The translations under genes were made by a program, and so were the position numbers. Below are positions 18,567 to 27,202 of a stretch of DNA of 64,000 bases, piece by piece (within the stretch, counting starts at the first letter, position 1; each line of letters begins with the position of its first letter). The notes under the pieces are model-generated. The model searched no databases and was not told the origin of the DNA. It saw nothing but the letters and a program-made list of their open reading frames with translations. The stretch lies in contig NZ_JASZYF010000002.1 in assembly GCF_030317115.1 (NCBI RefSeq), positions 372,001 through 436,000 on the forward strand, given 5' to 3'. The DNA comes from Variovorax gracilis. GTDB taxonomy: Bacteria; Pseudomonadota; Gammaproteobacteria; Burkholderiales; Burkholderiaceae_C.

Positions 18567-19520
18567 TCAGGCAGCGAGCAGTTGTCTGGTTTCGGCAAGG
18601 GTCGCCGGGTCGTAGAGCGAAGCCGCAGCCAGCTCCGGCGCGATGCGCTTGGCCATGCCGGCCAGGACCTTGCCCGGACCGCATTCGATGACCGCAGCGA
18701 CCTCGCGCGATTTCAGTGCCTGCACGGTTTCGACCCAGCGCACCGGGCCCGCCGCCTGACGAACCAACGCATCGCGAATCCGATCGGCATCCGTCTCGAC
18801 AGTCACGTCGATGTTGTTGATGACGGGAATCTGCGGCGCAGCCAGGTTGACCGAGGCCAGGCGCTCCCGCAGCGCTTCGGCCGCCGGCTTCATCAGGCTC
18901 GAATGGAAGGGCGCCGAAACCGGCAGCGGAAGCGCACGCTTGGCACCGTTTGCCTTCAGCACTTCGCAGGCCTTGTCGACGGCCGCCTTGCTGCCGGCGA
19001 TCACCGTCTGCATCGGATCGTTGAAGTTCACCGCCTCCACGACCTCGGCGCTGCCCGGGCCGAAGCCGGCCGTCACTTCGGCGCAACCTGCCTTCACCTT
19101 GTCGGCGTCCATGCCCAGAATGGCCGCCATGGCGCCCACTCCGACCGGCACGGCCTGCTGCATCGCCTGGGCGCGGAAACGCACCAGCGGCGCCGCCTGA
19201 GCCAGCGTGAGCACCCCGGAAGCCACGAGCGCGGAATACTCGCCGAGCGAATGGCCCGCAACGACCGACGGCCTGTCTCCGCCTTCGGCGAGCCAGGCCC
19301 GCCAGGCGGCGACGCCGGCAACGAGCATCACGGGTTGCGTATTGGTCGTCAGGGCCAGGACTTCCTTGGGCCCTTCATGAATCAGGCGGGTGACATCTTC
19401 GTCCAGGGCGTCGGATGCCTCGCGCAACGTTTCAAGTACTGCGGGGTGATCGCCCCAGGCGTCGAGCATGCCGACCGCCTGCGAGCCCTGACCCGGAAAG
19501 ACGAAAGCGAAGGACTTCAT
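18567..19520 (-). CDS. fabD: Malonyl-CoA:ACP transacylase
   Basis: Loads malonyl groups onto ACP. It has 317 residues. The N-terminal FVFPGQGSQ motif, the nucleophile elbow GHSLGEYSA (Ser about 93) and the active-site His in SAPFHSSLM are all present. The start at 19520 (MKSFAFVFPGQGS) lies 47 bases from the fabH stop. It is part of the fabH-fabD-fabG-acpP-fabF series. Confidence 0.96.
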   Translation of the reverse strand: MKSFAFVFPGQGSQAVGMLDAWGDHPAVLETLREASDALDEDVTRLIHEGPKEVLALTTNTQPVMLVAGVAAWRAWLAEGGDRPSVVAGHSLGEYSALVASGVLTLAQAAPLVRFRAQAMQQAVPVGVGAMAAILGMDADKVKAGCAEVTAGFGPGSAEVVEAVNFNDPMQTVIAGSKAAVDKACEVLKANGAKRALPLPVSAPFHSSLMKPAAEALRERLASVNLAAPQIPVINNIDVTVETDADRIRDALVRQAAGPVRWVETVQALKSREVAAVIECGPGKVLAGMAKRIAPELAAASLYDPATLAETRQLLAA

Positions 19521-19567
19521 TGTTGTGTCTCCAGTCGCGCCGCTGCCACCTGGGGCAGCGCACTGTA

Positions 19568-20545
19568 TTAGTAGTTGAGCAGCACCGCGCCCCAGGTGAA
19601 GCCGCCGCCGACGCCTTCGAGCATCAGCGTGTCGCCCTTCTTCACCTTGCCTGAGCGCACCGCGTTGTCCAGAGCCAGCGGAATCGACGCCGCCGAAGTG
19701 TTGCCGTGTTCGTCGACGGTCACGATCAGCTTCTCGCGATCGAGCTTCAGCTTCTTCGCGGTGCCTTCCATGATGCGGATGTTGGCCTGATGGGGAATCA
19801 GCCAATCGATGTCCGCCTCCGTCTTGCCAGCCTTTTGCAGCGTCGCGCGCGCTGCGTCCTCGAGGACGCGCACGGCCAGCTTGAAGACGGCTTGCCCATC
19901 CATATGGAGCAAGGGAGTTCCGAGCACCGAGCCGCCGGATACGTGGCCGGGCACGCAAAGAATGCCCACGTGCTTGCCATCGGCATGGAGGTCGCTCGCC
20001 AGAATGCCTGGCTCTTCGCTGGCTTCGAGGATGACTGCCCCGGCACCATCGCCGAACAGTACACAGGTAGTGCGGTCGTTGAAGTCCAGGATGCGGGAGA
20101 AGACCTCGGCACCCACGACCAGAGCGCACCTGGCGCTGCCCGTGCGAATCATCGCGTCCGCCACCGTCAGCGCATACACGAAGCCGCTGCAGACTGCCTG
20201 CACGTCGAACGCCGGGCATCCTGCGATCCCCAGCTTGTTCTGAAGGATGGCTGCCGAGGAGGGGAAGACCATGTCAGGCGTCGAGGTCGCGACGATGATC
20301 AGGTCGATGTCGCTCGCACTTCGGCCAGCCGACTCCAGCGCCTGCCTGGCGGCTTCCAGTCCGAGGTCGCTGCTTGCCACCTCGGGCGCTGCGAAATGAC
20401 GGGCGCGGATGCCGGTGCGCTCGATGATCCACTGATCCGAAGTTTCAATGCCGCGCGCGGCCAGGTCCCGGGTGAGGTCGTCATTGGTCACACGGCGCGG
20501 GGGCAGGTAGCTGCCAGTACCGGTGATTCGAGAAAAAGGAGTCAT
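19568..20545 (-). CDS. fabH: 3-oxoacyl-[ACP] synthase III
   Basis: Starts fatty-acid synthesis by condensing acetyl-CoA with malonyl-ACP. It has 325 residues. The catalytic Cys is in [10 protein letters not shown], the His in PHQANIRIM, and the Asn in [10 protein letters not shown]. The ATG at 20545 shares one base with the plsX stop (TGATG), so the two genes are coupled. An in-frame TTG lies just upstream but is not needed. Confidence 0.96.
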   Translation of the reverse strand: MTPFSRITGTGSYLPPRRVTNDDLTRDLAARGIETSDQWIIERTGIRARHFAAPEVASSDLGLEAARQALESAGRSASDIDLIIVATSTPDMVFPSSAAILQNKLGIAGCPAFDVQAVCSGFVYALTVADAMIRTGSARCALVVGAEVFSRILDFNDRTTCVLFGDGAGAVILEASEEPGILASDLHADGKHVGILCVPGHVSGGSVLGTPLLHMDGQAVFKLAVRVLEDAARATLQKAGKTEADIDWLIPHQANIRIMEGTAKKLKLDREKLIVTVDEHGNTSAASIPLALDNAVRSGKVKKGDTLMLEGVGGGFTWGAVLLNY

Positions 20546-21633
20546 CAAACGTGGAGCGCCGGCGTGTCGGCCGGCGCCGCCGATTCTTGCCGCGCGAGCA
20601 GAGGCGCGGCGTGGGCGATGCGGGCCCGCACGCGATCGAGCAGGTTGTTGCGAGCGGCATCATAAGCGCGATCCAGCGCGTGGCCGAAGGCGACTTCGTC
20701 CGCGGATCCGTGGCTCTTGAACACGAGGCCTCGAAGGCCAAGGAGCGCGGCCCCGTTGTACCGACGGTGGTCCAACCGCTTTTTGAGCGCTTTTAGGACC
20801 GGATAGGAAACAATCGCGGCAAACTTGCTGAAGATGCCGTTCGAATATTCGATGCGCAGGAAGTCGACGATCATCGACGCGACGCCCTCGGTCGCCTTCA
20901 ATGTGACATTTCCTACGAAGCCGTCACACACCACGATATCTGTCGTTCCCTTGAAGATATCGTTCCCTTCCACGTTGCCATAGAAGTTCAAATCCTGTGA
21001 ACTCGCCGCTTTTCGCAACAGTTGGCTGGCCTTCTTGATGGTTTCGCTGCCCTTGATCGCTTCTTCGCCCACATTGAGAAGGCCGACCGTCGGAGACTCG
21101 TTCCCCGTCAGAGCCGACACCAGGGCGGAGCCGAGAACAGCAAACTGCAGGAGGTCCTCGGCATCGCAATCGACGTTGGCGCCCAGGTCAAGCACCGTCG
21201 TCGCGCCGCCCTTGCTATTGGGCAATTGAGGCGCGATCGCAGGTCGATCGATTCCCTCGAGCGTTTTCAGCAGGTAGCGCGCAATGGCCATCAGGGCGCC
21301 GGTATTGCCGGCGGAGATCGCCGCCTGGGCGGCACCGTCCTTGACCTGCTGGATGGCGACTCGCATGGACGAGTCTTTCTTCTTGCGCAGCGCCACCTCG
21401 ATGGGATCGTCCATCCCGACCACCTCGCTGGCGGCGATGACTGTGGCACGCGGATGCGAAAAGCCAGCCAATGCAGCGGGCGCGCCAACGAGAAGCAACG
21501 AGGCTTCGGCGTGGCGGTCGAGAAATGCGCGGCAGGCCGCGAGCGTGACGCGCGGCCCATGGTCGCCGCCCATGCAATCAACGGCCAGCGTGATCACAGA
21601 GGGCGAGGGAGCGAATTCGGGAGGCGTGACCAT
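20545..21633 (-). CDS. plsX: Phosphate acyltransferase PlsX
   Basis: Makes acyl-phosphate from acyl-ACP, the donor for PlsY in phospholipid synthesis. It has 362 residues. The N-terminal [11 protein letters not shown] and [10 protein letters not shown] near 110, with GFVGNV further on, are characteristic PlsX blocks. The ATG at 21633 follows immediately after a strong - strand hairpin (21641-21677) that looks like an attenuator, so plsX and the fab genes may be expressed below the level of rpmF. Confidence 0.95.
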   Translation of the reverse strand: MVTPPEFAPSPSVITLAVDCMGGDHGPRVTLAACRAFLDRHAEASLLLVGAPAALAGFSHPRATVIAASEVVGMDDPIEVALRKKKDSSMRVAIQQVKDGAAQAAISAGNTGALMAIARYLLKTLEGIDRPAIAPQLPNSKGGATTVLDLGANVDCDAEDLLQFAVLGSALVSALTGNESPTVGLLNVGEEAIKGSETIKKASQLLRKAASSQDLNFYGNVEGNDIFKGTTDIVVCDGFVGNVTLKATEGVASMIVDFLRIEYSNGIFSKFAAIVSYPVLKALKKRLDHRRYNGAALLGLRGLVFKSHGSADEVAFGHALDRAYDAARNNLLDRVRARIAHAAPLLARQESAAPADTPALHV

Positions 21634-21634
21634 C

Positions 21635-21677
21635 AAAACAAAGGCCCGACGCTACGGCAAAAGTAGCTTCGGGCCTT
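21635..21677 (-). terminator. Attenuator-like hairpin between rpmF and plsX
   Basis: A nearly perfect long hairpin: outer arms AAGGCCCGA (21641-21649) and TCGGGCCTT (21669-21677), inner arms GCTAC and GTAGC, loop 21656-21662, 14 pairs in all with one opposed mismatch. On the - strand it is followed by a U-rich tract (TGTTTTG) that runs straight into the plsX ATG. Position and form fit a partial intrinsic terminator that lets the abundant L32 message exceed the lipid genes. Confidence 0.7.
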
Positions 21678-21693
21678 GGCCTTGAAACGAAGA

Positions 21694-21876
21694 TCAGGCT
21701 TCAGACTTGGTCTTGAGCACCTTGCGGCCGCGATAGAAGCCGTTCGGGCTGATGTGGTGGCGCAGGTGCGTTTCGCCGGTGGTGGGCTCGACGGCAATGC
21801 CGGGCACGCCCAGGGCGTTGTGCGAACGATGCATGCCGCGCTTCGACGGCGACTTCTTGTTTTGCTGGACGGCCAT
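21694..21876 (-). CDS. rpmF: 50S ribosomal protein L32
   Basis: A 60-residue basic ribosomal protein starting [17 protein letters not shown], with a strong ribosome-binding site (AGGAG, six bases before the ATG at 21876). The usual Cys zinc ligands are not evident; the C-terminal half has [14 protein letters not shown], as in many proteobacterial L32 proteins. It lies between yceD and plsX, the conserved yceD-rpmF-plsX-fab arrangement. Confidence 0.97.
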   Translation of the reverse strand: MAVQQNKKSPSKRGMHRSHNALGVPGIAVEPTTGETHLRHHISPNGFYRGRKVLKTKSEA

Positions 21877-21978
21877 GCTGGCTCCTGGAAGTATTCGGGT
21901 GGGTTGGTGTGCATGCGGGGCGGCGACAACGCTTGCAAGGCCTGCGTAGCATTCTCGGCGGCGCGCGCGAAGCCCATG

Positions 21979-21984
21979 ATTATA
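21979..21984 (-). promoter_or_regulatory. Candidate -10 element for rpmF-plsX-fab
   Basis: The - strand reads TATAAT, a perfect sigma-70 -10 hexamer, about 100 bases upstream of rpmF in the yceD-rpmF gap. The -35 region 17-18 bases upstream (TGGCGT or CTGGCG) is a poor match. This 148-base gap (21877-22024) has no other recognisable feature. Confidence 0.45.
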
Positions 21985-22024
21985 GCCCAGTACGGAATCG
22001 AACGCCAGAGCAGGTATCGGCGAC

Positions 22025-22573
22025 CTATTTGGGCTTGTTCGAACGCAGGTTGCCGAGCACGGCAAATGGGTTCGGTCGAGCAGCCTCCGCGGCCTCGAAG
22101 TCAGGATCGACGGCGGAGAGCTTCATGGGCTCGGGGCAGATGTCATGCCGTGGCGTGACGGGAATTTCCATCAGCAGTTCGTCCTCGATCAGGCCGTGAA
22201 GATCGAATTCGCGGCTCGCTACCAGCACGTCTTCCTCTGCCTCTTCGTCCTGGACGGCAGCCGTGGCCTCGTCGGCGGCAAAGCGAAACCAGCGGTCGAC
22301 AGCCAGATGAACAGCGACGGGCGTGAGGCAACGCTGGCAAACCAGGGGAACCTCGGCGTCCGCAGTCAGGTGCAGCCATGAAACCGGGGAGCCGTCAGCA
22401 CCGCTGCGGCGCTGGCCAACCGCCGTCCATTCGACAGTCAGGTCCGGGGCAGGAGCCGCCAGTTCCGCGCTCAGGCGCTCGTACGACTGAAGCGGATCGA
22501 TTCCGGAAATGGGGGCAGCGGATTCGGCAAAGCCGTTCACGTCGAGCCGCCGAGGGGCAAATTCTCTGGTCAT
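22025..22573 (-). CDS. yceD: YceD/DUF177 family protein
   Basis: A 182-residue acidic protein of the DUF177 family, linked in bacteria and plants to 23S rRNA accumulation or processing. The family's CxxC-type motif is visible as CQRC near residue 87. An acidic stretch follows (QDEEAEEDV), then [16 protein letters not shown], a typical DUF177 block. The start at 22573 ([15 protein letters not shown]) is preferred over an upstream in-frame ATG. It is first in the long - strand run and divergent from maf, 38 bases away. Confidence 0.88.
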   Translation of the reverse strand: MTREFAPRRLDVNGFAESAAPISGIDPLQSYERLSAELAAPAPDLTVEWTAVGQRRSGADGSPVSWLHLTADAEVPLVCQRCLTPVAVHLAVDRWFRFAADEATAAVQDEEAEEDVLVASREFDLHGLIEDELLMEIPVTPRHDICPEPMKLSAVDPDFEAAEAARPNPFAVLGNLRSNKPK

Positions 22574-22611
22574 TCGTGCCAGTCTAAACCGCTCACGCAC
22601 AATCGTGGCCC

Positions 22612-23193
22612 ATGCAACGCAATGTCATCCTCGCTTCGACCTCGCGCTATCGCCGCGAGCTTCTCGGGCGCCTGCGCCTGCCCTTCGACGTCCAGCCACC
22701 GGAAGTCGACGAGTCGCCGCTCCCTGGCGAAACGCCCCGCGCCTTGGCCGAACGCCTCGCGCTGGAGAAGGCGAATGCGATCGCCCACCGCTTTCCCGAT
22801 GCCGTCGTGATCGGCTCCGACCAGGTGGCCGACCTCGCTGGCGAGCCCTTGGGCAAACCAGGCGACCACGCCCGCGCCACGGCCCAACTGCAGCGCATGC
22901 GCGGCCAGACGCTCATCTTCCAGACGGCGGTCGCGGTGGTCTGCCAGGCCACGGGATTCGTCCAGCGCGACCTCGCGCCGGTGCGCGTGGTGTTTCGCGA
23001 CTTGAGCGATGCGGCGATCGAGGCCTATCTGAATGCAGAGCAGCCGTATGACTGCGCCGGCAGCGCAAAGAGTGAAGGCCTCGGCATTGCCCTGCTCGAC
23101 GCCATCGACAGCGACGACCCGACCGCCCTGGTCGGCCTGCCGTTGATTCGCACCGCGAAGATGCTACGCGCGGCGGGAGTCGATCTGCTGTGA
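22612..23193 (+). CDS. Maf-family nucleoside triphosphate pyrophosphatase (YceF type)
   Basis: Hydrolyses modified nucleoside triphosphates. The YceF subgroup prefers 7-methyl-GTP; subgroup assignment here is inferred from neighbouring yceD. It has 193 residues: N-terminal ILASTSRYRRELL, VDESPLPGETP, the catalytic block VIGSDQVADL with Asp near 70, and SAKSEGLGIALLDAI. Its stop overlaps the next gene's GTG start (GTGA). Confidence 0.92.
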   Translation: MQRNVILASTSRYRRELLGRLRLPFDVQPPEVDESPLPGETPRALAERLALEKANAIAHRFPDAVVIGSDQVADLAGEPLGKPGDHARATAQLQRMRGQTLIFQTAVAVVCQATGFVQRDLAPVRVVFRDLSDAAIEAYLNAEQPYDCAGSAKSEGLGIALLDAIDSDDPTALVGLPLIRTAKMLRAAGVDLL

Positions 23194-23957
23194 ATACGCC
23201 GACCCGCGGAAAGCTCTACCTGGTCCCGGCACCGCTCGATTTCGGGTGCGACGAGCAGACACCGCTCCAAGATGCCCTGCCGCTCGGCACGCTGCAGGCA
23301 GCCGCACGGATCACCCACTGGATCTGCGAGAACGCCAAGTCCGCACGCGCATACCTCAAGCGCATCGACGCCGTCGTGCCGCTCGCCGCCCCGCTGCAGG
23401 CGCAGCAAATCCAGGAACTGCCGCGTGAAGTGCACAAGAAGGGCGATCACGCGGGGCAATTCGACGCCCGCCCCCTCCTCGCCGCCGCTCTGCAGGGCCA
23501 CGATGTCGGCCTGCTCAGCGAGGCGGGCATGCCAGCCGTCGCGGACCCCGGGTCGTCGGTCGCCAAGGCCGCGCATGAAATGGGCATCACGGTGGTCCCG
23601 TTGACAGGCCCCGTCTCGCTCCTGCTGGCGCTGGCGGCAAGCGGCCTCAACGGCCAGAACTTCGCATTTGTCGGCTATCTGCCGCAAGATGCCGACGCGC
23701 GCGTGCAGCGCATCCGCGAGCTCGAAGCCCTGGCGCTCAAGACCGGCCAGACCCAGCTCTTCATCGAAACACCGTATCGAAACGCAGCTCTGCTGCAGGC
23801 GCTCACCCAGACGCTGCAGCACAACACGCGCCTGGCGGTAGCCCGAGGGCTCACGCTGGCGTCCTCCCAGGTACGCAGTGAAACCGTGAAGGCATGGCGG
23901 GCGAAGCCATCGCCGGCCGACGAACGCGCCCCCGCCGTGTTCGCCATCGGCCGCTAG
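23190..23957 (+). CDS. SAM-dependent methyltransferase, RsmI-like
   Basis: A 255-residue protein of the tetrapyrrole/RsmI methylase fold: N-terminal LYLVPAPLDFG, SEAGMPAVADPG (about 112-123), VPLTGPVSLLLALAASG and FIETPYRN all correspond to RsmI blocks. It is about 30 residues shorter than RsmI (286) and has an altered N-terminus (true RsmI has VATPIGN-type). It is therefore probably a paralogue, with 16S C1402 methylation unproven. The GTG start overlaps the maf stop. Confidence 0.82.
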   Translation: MNTPTRGKLYLVPAPLDFGCDEQTPLQDALPLGTLQAAARITHWICENAKSARAYLKRIDAVVPLAAPLQAQQIQELPREVHKKGDHAGQFDARPLLAAALQGHDVGLLSEAGMPAVADPGSSVAKAAHEMGITVVPLTGPVSLLLALAASGLNGQNFAFVGYLPQDADARVQRIRELEALALKTGQTQLFIETPYRNAALLQALTQTLQHNTRLAVARGLTLASSQVRSETVKAWRAKPSPADERAPAVFAIGR

Positions 23958-23971
23958 CGTTGTCCGGCCAG

Positions 23972-25111
23972 ATGATGGATTTCCCCGCACGCATGCGCTG
24001 GGCCTCGCGCATGCAATTCTTCGGCTCCGGCTTCGTCTTCGCGACCTGGGGGGTGCACATCCCCACGGTGAAAGCCCACTACGGCGTCAACGAAGCCGAA
24101 CTCGGCCTCGCCATGCTCGCCGCAGGCGCTGGCGCCCTGCTGGGCCTGACGCAGGCCAGCCGCTGGATCGGCCGCCACGGCGCACGATCCACGGCTGGCG
24201 TCTGCGGCGCGACCTATGCCTTGCTGCTGGCCGGCCTGCTGCTCATGCCGGCCTACGCGGCCCTGCTTGGCTTGCTCGTCGTGTTCGGCGTCGTCACGAG
24301 CGTGTTCGACGTGGCCATCAATACAGAAGCCGCGCAACTCGAACTCCGCGGCGGCAAGCCCCTGATGAGCGGGATGCACGGGATGTTCAGCCTCGGCGGG
24401 ATGGTCGGCGCCATGACCGGCGGGGCGGCCATGGCGGCGGGAATGGCGCCGCAACATCACCTGGTGCTGGTCGCCGCGGTGATGGCGTTCTCGATCGCCG
24501 TGTCCGCCCGCTGGATGCTGCCCAAGGAATCGACCGCCTTTGCCAGTGATGACCACAGCTTCCGGTTGCCGCGAGGCACCCTCGCCGTCCTCGGCCTCCT
24601 GGCTGCGTTGGGACTGATCGCCGAGGGCGCGATCTACGACTGGAGCGTGCTCTATCTTCACCAGGAACTGGGCAGCCCCCAGGAGCAGGCGGCGCTGGCC
24701 TACGCAAGCTTCTCCGCCGCGATGGCGATGGCGCGCTTCGGCGGCGATGCGATGCGGGCGCGCTTTGCTCCGGCAGTGCTGCTCCGCGGCAGCGCAGTGC
24801 TGGCCGCGGCGTCCATGATCCTGGTGCTGATCACCCACCTGCCATGGCTGGCATTGGTCGGTTTTGCGGGCGTGGGCGTCGGGTTCGCCAACGTGGTGCC
24901 GATCCTCTTCGCGGCGTCTGCGCGCGTGCCCGGGGTCGAGCCGGCGCGCGGCATCGCAGCGGTCTCGGCGGCAGCCTATCTGGGTTTCATGGCCGGACCG
25001 CCAGCGATCGGCTTCCTGGCCCAGGTCAGCTCGTTGACCGCGGCGCTCTACGTCGTAGTGGCTTTTGCCGCAGCCCTCGCCGCGTCGGCCCGCAACGCCG
25101 ACGTGTCCTGA
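23972..25111 (+). CDS. MFS transporter, YbjJ-like
   Basis: Inner-membrane protein of 379 residues with about 12 hydrophobic segments. The block FFGSGFVFATWGVHIPTVK at the start and NTEAAQLELRGGKPLMSGMHG in the middle resemble E. coli YbjJ, an MFS member of unknown substrate. I start it at the ATG at 23972 (or 23975), 14 bases after the RsmI-like gene; upstream in-frame codons overlap that gene and are hydrophilic. It converges on sppA with only one base between the stop codons. The substrate is unknown. Confidence 0.82.
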   Translation: MMDFPARMRWASRMQFFGSGFVFATWGVHIPTVKAHYGVNEAELGLAMLAAGAGALLGLTQASRWIGRHGARSTAGVCGATYALLLAGLLLMPAYAALLGLLVVFGVVTSVFDVAINTEAAQLELRGGKPLMSGMHGMFSLGGMVGAMTGGAAMAAGMAPQHHLVLVAAVMAFSIAVSARWMLPKESTAFASDDHSFRLPRGTLAVLGLLAALGLIAEGAIYDWSVLYLHQELGSPQEQAALAYASFSAAMAMARFGGDAMRARFAPAVLLRGSAVLAAASMILVLITHLPWLALVGFAGVGVGFANVVPILFAASARVPGVEPARGIAAVSAAAYLGFMAGPPAIGFLAQVSSLTAALYVVVAFAAALAASARNADVS

Positions 25112-25112
25112 A

Positions 25113-26156
25113 TCAGCGCAGCGCGGGTGCCGTGCGCATCGCGCGCACGGAGGCATCGCCCAATGCGGCGCCGAACTTCTTGGCGAGCTTCTCGGCCACG
25201 TTGTCGCGGCGCGTGTAGTCGATGACCTCCTCGGCCTTGATCACCTCGCGCGCGACGAAGTCCACATTGCCGAGCTGGTCGGCGAGCCCCAGTTCGACGG
25301 CTTGCTGGCCGCTCCAGAACAAGCCGCTGAAGAGGCCTGGCGTGCTGGCCTTCAGGCGATCGCCGCGCCCCGTCTTGACCACATCGATGAACTGCGTGTG
25401 GATCTGGTCGAGCATCTGCTGCGCATGGGCGCGCTGGGCATCGCTCATCGGGCTGAACGGATCCAGGAATCCCTTGTTTTCCCCGGCCGTCAGGAGCCGG
25501 CGCTCCACGCCGACCTTGTCCATGAGACCCGTGAAGCCGAAGCCGTCCATCAGCACGCCGATGCTTCCGACGATGCTGGCCTTGTCCACAAAGACCTTGT
25601 CGGTGGCCGCGGCGATGTAGTACGCAGCCGACGCACAGGTTTCCTCGACCACCGCGTAGATCGGCTTGTTGTGCTTGGCCCGCAGGCGCTTGATCTCGTC
25701 GTTGATGATGCCGGCCTGCACAGGGCTGCCGCCGGGCGAGTTGATCAGCAGCACGATCCCCTTGGCGCCCTCGTCCTCGAAGGCGGTCTTCATGGCGGCC
25801 ACCACGAACTCGGCACTCGCGTCCGCGCCGCCGGCGATTTCGCCCTTGATCTCGATCACGGCGGTGTGAGCGGTGGTCTTGGCCGTCGCCGGCGTTCCGC
25901 GCGACAAGGCGAACCACGCGAGGAAGATGAAGAAGGCGAGCCAGCTCAGGCGCACGAAGGTCTTCCAGCGTCGCGTGGCCCTTTGTTCGCGCAGGGAGGC
26001 GAAAGCCAGTTTTTCCAGCGTTGCGCGCTCCCAGCCGGATTGCTGCGTCGGATCGTTCTTGGACATTCTTTGGGGTCCGCCTTGCGCGGGAGAAACAGGC
26101 GCGGTGCGCTCGAAGGGCTCGAAACCTTCGGGCTCCGTGCGGTTGGAATCGGTCAT
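25113..26156 (-). CDS. sppA: Signal peptide peptidase SppA, short form (S49)
   Basis: Membrane-anchored serine protease that degrades cleaved signal peptides. At 347 residues it is the single-domain form. One membrane segment lies at about 68-86 (LSWLAFFIFLAWFAL). The LLINSPGGSP motif is at 137-145, the nucleophile Ser176 is in EETCASAAYY, and Lys192 in VDKASIVGSIG completes the Ser-Lys dyad. The N-terminal 65 residues are hydrophilic and cytoplasmic. It lies one base downstream of the Rieske gene. Confidence 0.93.
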   Translation of the reverse strand: MTDSNRTEPEGFEPFERTAPVSPAQGGPQRMSKNDPTQQSGWERATLEKLAFASLREQRATRRWKTFVRLSWLAFFIFLAWFALSRGTPATAKTTAHTAVIEIKGEIAGGADASAEFVVAAMKTAFEDEGAKGIVLLINSPGGSPVQAGIINDEIKRLRAKHNKPIYAVVEETCASAAYYIAAATDKVFVDKASIVGSIGVLMDGFGFTGLMDKVGVERRLLTAGENKGFLDPFSPMSDAQRAHAQQMLDQIHTQFIDVVKTGRGDRLKASTPGLFSGLFWSGQQAVELGLADQLGNVDFVAREVIKAEEVIDYTRRDNVAEKLAKKFGAALGDASVRAMRTAPALR

Positions 26157-26157
26157 C

Positions 26158-26523
26158 TCAGAAAGCGAGGGGGTGGAGGTTCCAGGCAGTATGCCAGTGC
26201 ACCACGCCGTCGCGTTCGCTGAGAGCGATCTTCACCAGCCCTCCGCGGCACGGGCCGCCTGCGCACTCCCCCGTGTCCGGCTTGTAGACCGCGCCATGGG
26301 TGGCGCACAAGAGCCACTGGCCGCTGTCGTCGAAGAAGCGGTCGGGCTGGAAGTCCAGCTCCATCGCCACGTGCGCGCAACGATTGAGGTAGGCGTGCGC
26401 CACACCCTCGAAGCGAACCGCAAACGCCCGGCAAGTCTCGCCGCCGTGCACCACGTCGAAGGGCACGGCCCGGCCGCCTTCCACCAGGTCGGAGGCGTTG
26501 CAGAGAGGAATGCATTCGCTCAT
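26158..26523 (-). CDS. Rieske [2Fe-2S] domain protein
   Basis: A 121-residue soluble protein that is essentially one Rieske domain. The cluster ligands are Cys49-x-His51 (NRCAHVAM) and Cys73-x2-His76 (LLCATHGAVY). It could be a ferredoxin component of a dioxygenase, but no oxygenase gene is nearby. The conserved placement between sppA and a HAD phosphatase suggests a housekeeping redox role, which is inference. No signal peptide or anchor is visible. Confidence 0.9.
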   Translation of the reverse strand: MSECIPLCNASDLVEGGRAVPFDVVHGGETCRAFAVRFEGVAHAYLNRCAHVAMELDFQPDRFFDDSGQWLLCATHGAVYKPDTGECAGGPCRGGLVKIALSERDGVVHWHTAWNLHPLAF

Positions 26524-26533
26524 GGGCGGATTT

Positions 26534-27202
26534 TCATGCGTTCGCCAGAAGCCACTCCGTCAGTCCGGAAACCGAATGCGCCACGTGCAACGGCGCCAGC
26601 GCATCGAAGCTGTCGGGTTCATGGGCGCCGTAGGACACACCGACGCTCGCGCAGCCAGCATTGATCGCGAGTTGCAGGTCGTGCGTCGTGTCGCCGATCA
26701 TCAGCGTTCGGTCGGCCGGCACGTCGAGTTCGTCCATCAACTCCAGCAGCATGCGCGGGTGCGGCTTGCCGAATGTTTCATCGGCCGTGCGGGAGGCGTC
26801 GAATCGGTCGCGCAGCGCGACGGTGGCCAGCGCTTCGTTCAGGCCGCGACGCGACTTGCCGGTGGCCACCGCCAGCTTGTGGCCCCGCTCCCGTAGCGTG
26901 TCGAGCATGGGAAGGACGCCATCGAAAAGCACCAGGTCATCCTGGTGCTGGAGATAGTGGTAACGGTAGCGCGCTCCGAGTTCGGCGTACTTTTCCCTCG
27001 GCACATCGGGCGCCGCGCGGGCGAGCGCCTCCGCCAGGCCGAGGCCGATGACCCATGCGGCATCGTTCTCGCTGGGCTTGGCGCCGCCGACATCGACCAC
27101 GGCGGCCTGGATGCAGCGCACGATAAGTCGCGTCGAGTCGTAGAGGGTCCCGTCCCAATCGAAGGCGATCAGGTCGAAACGGCGGGGACGGATATCAGTC
27201 AT
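26534..27202 (-). CDS. HAD-superfamily phosphatase, Gph/PGP-like
   Basis: A 222-residue haloacid dehalogenase-like hydrolase. Motif I is FDWDGTLYDS (Asp15 nucleophile, Asp17 acid), the motif II Thr is in LAVATGKS, the motif III Lys is in FGKPHP, and motif IV is MIGDTTHDL. A helical cap follows motif I, as in phosphoglycolate phosphatases; the actual substrate is not determined by sequence. The ATG overlaps the rluC stop (ATGA), so the pair is coupled, as seen elsewhere in proteobacteria. Confidence 0.88.
   Translation of the reverse strand: MTDIRPRRFDLIAFDWDGTLYDSTRLIVRCIQAAVVDVGGAKPSENDAAWVIGLGLAEALARAAPDVPREKYAELGARYRYHYLQHQDDLVLFDGVLPMLDTLRERGHKLAVATGKSRRGLNEALATVALRDRFDASRTADETFGKPHPRMLLELMDELDVPADRTLMIGDTTHDLQLAINAGCASVGVSYGAHEPDSFDALAPLHVAHSVSGLTEWLLANA

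Noticed and set aside
26158..26523. Rieske protein as part of an aromatic-ring dioxygenase system
   Set aside because: No oxygenase alpha/beta subunit, reductase or catabolic genes are near. Its neighbours are sppA and a HAD phosphatase.
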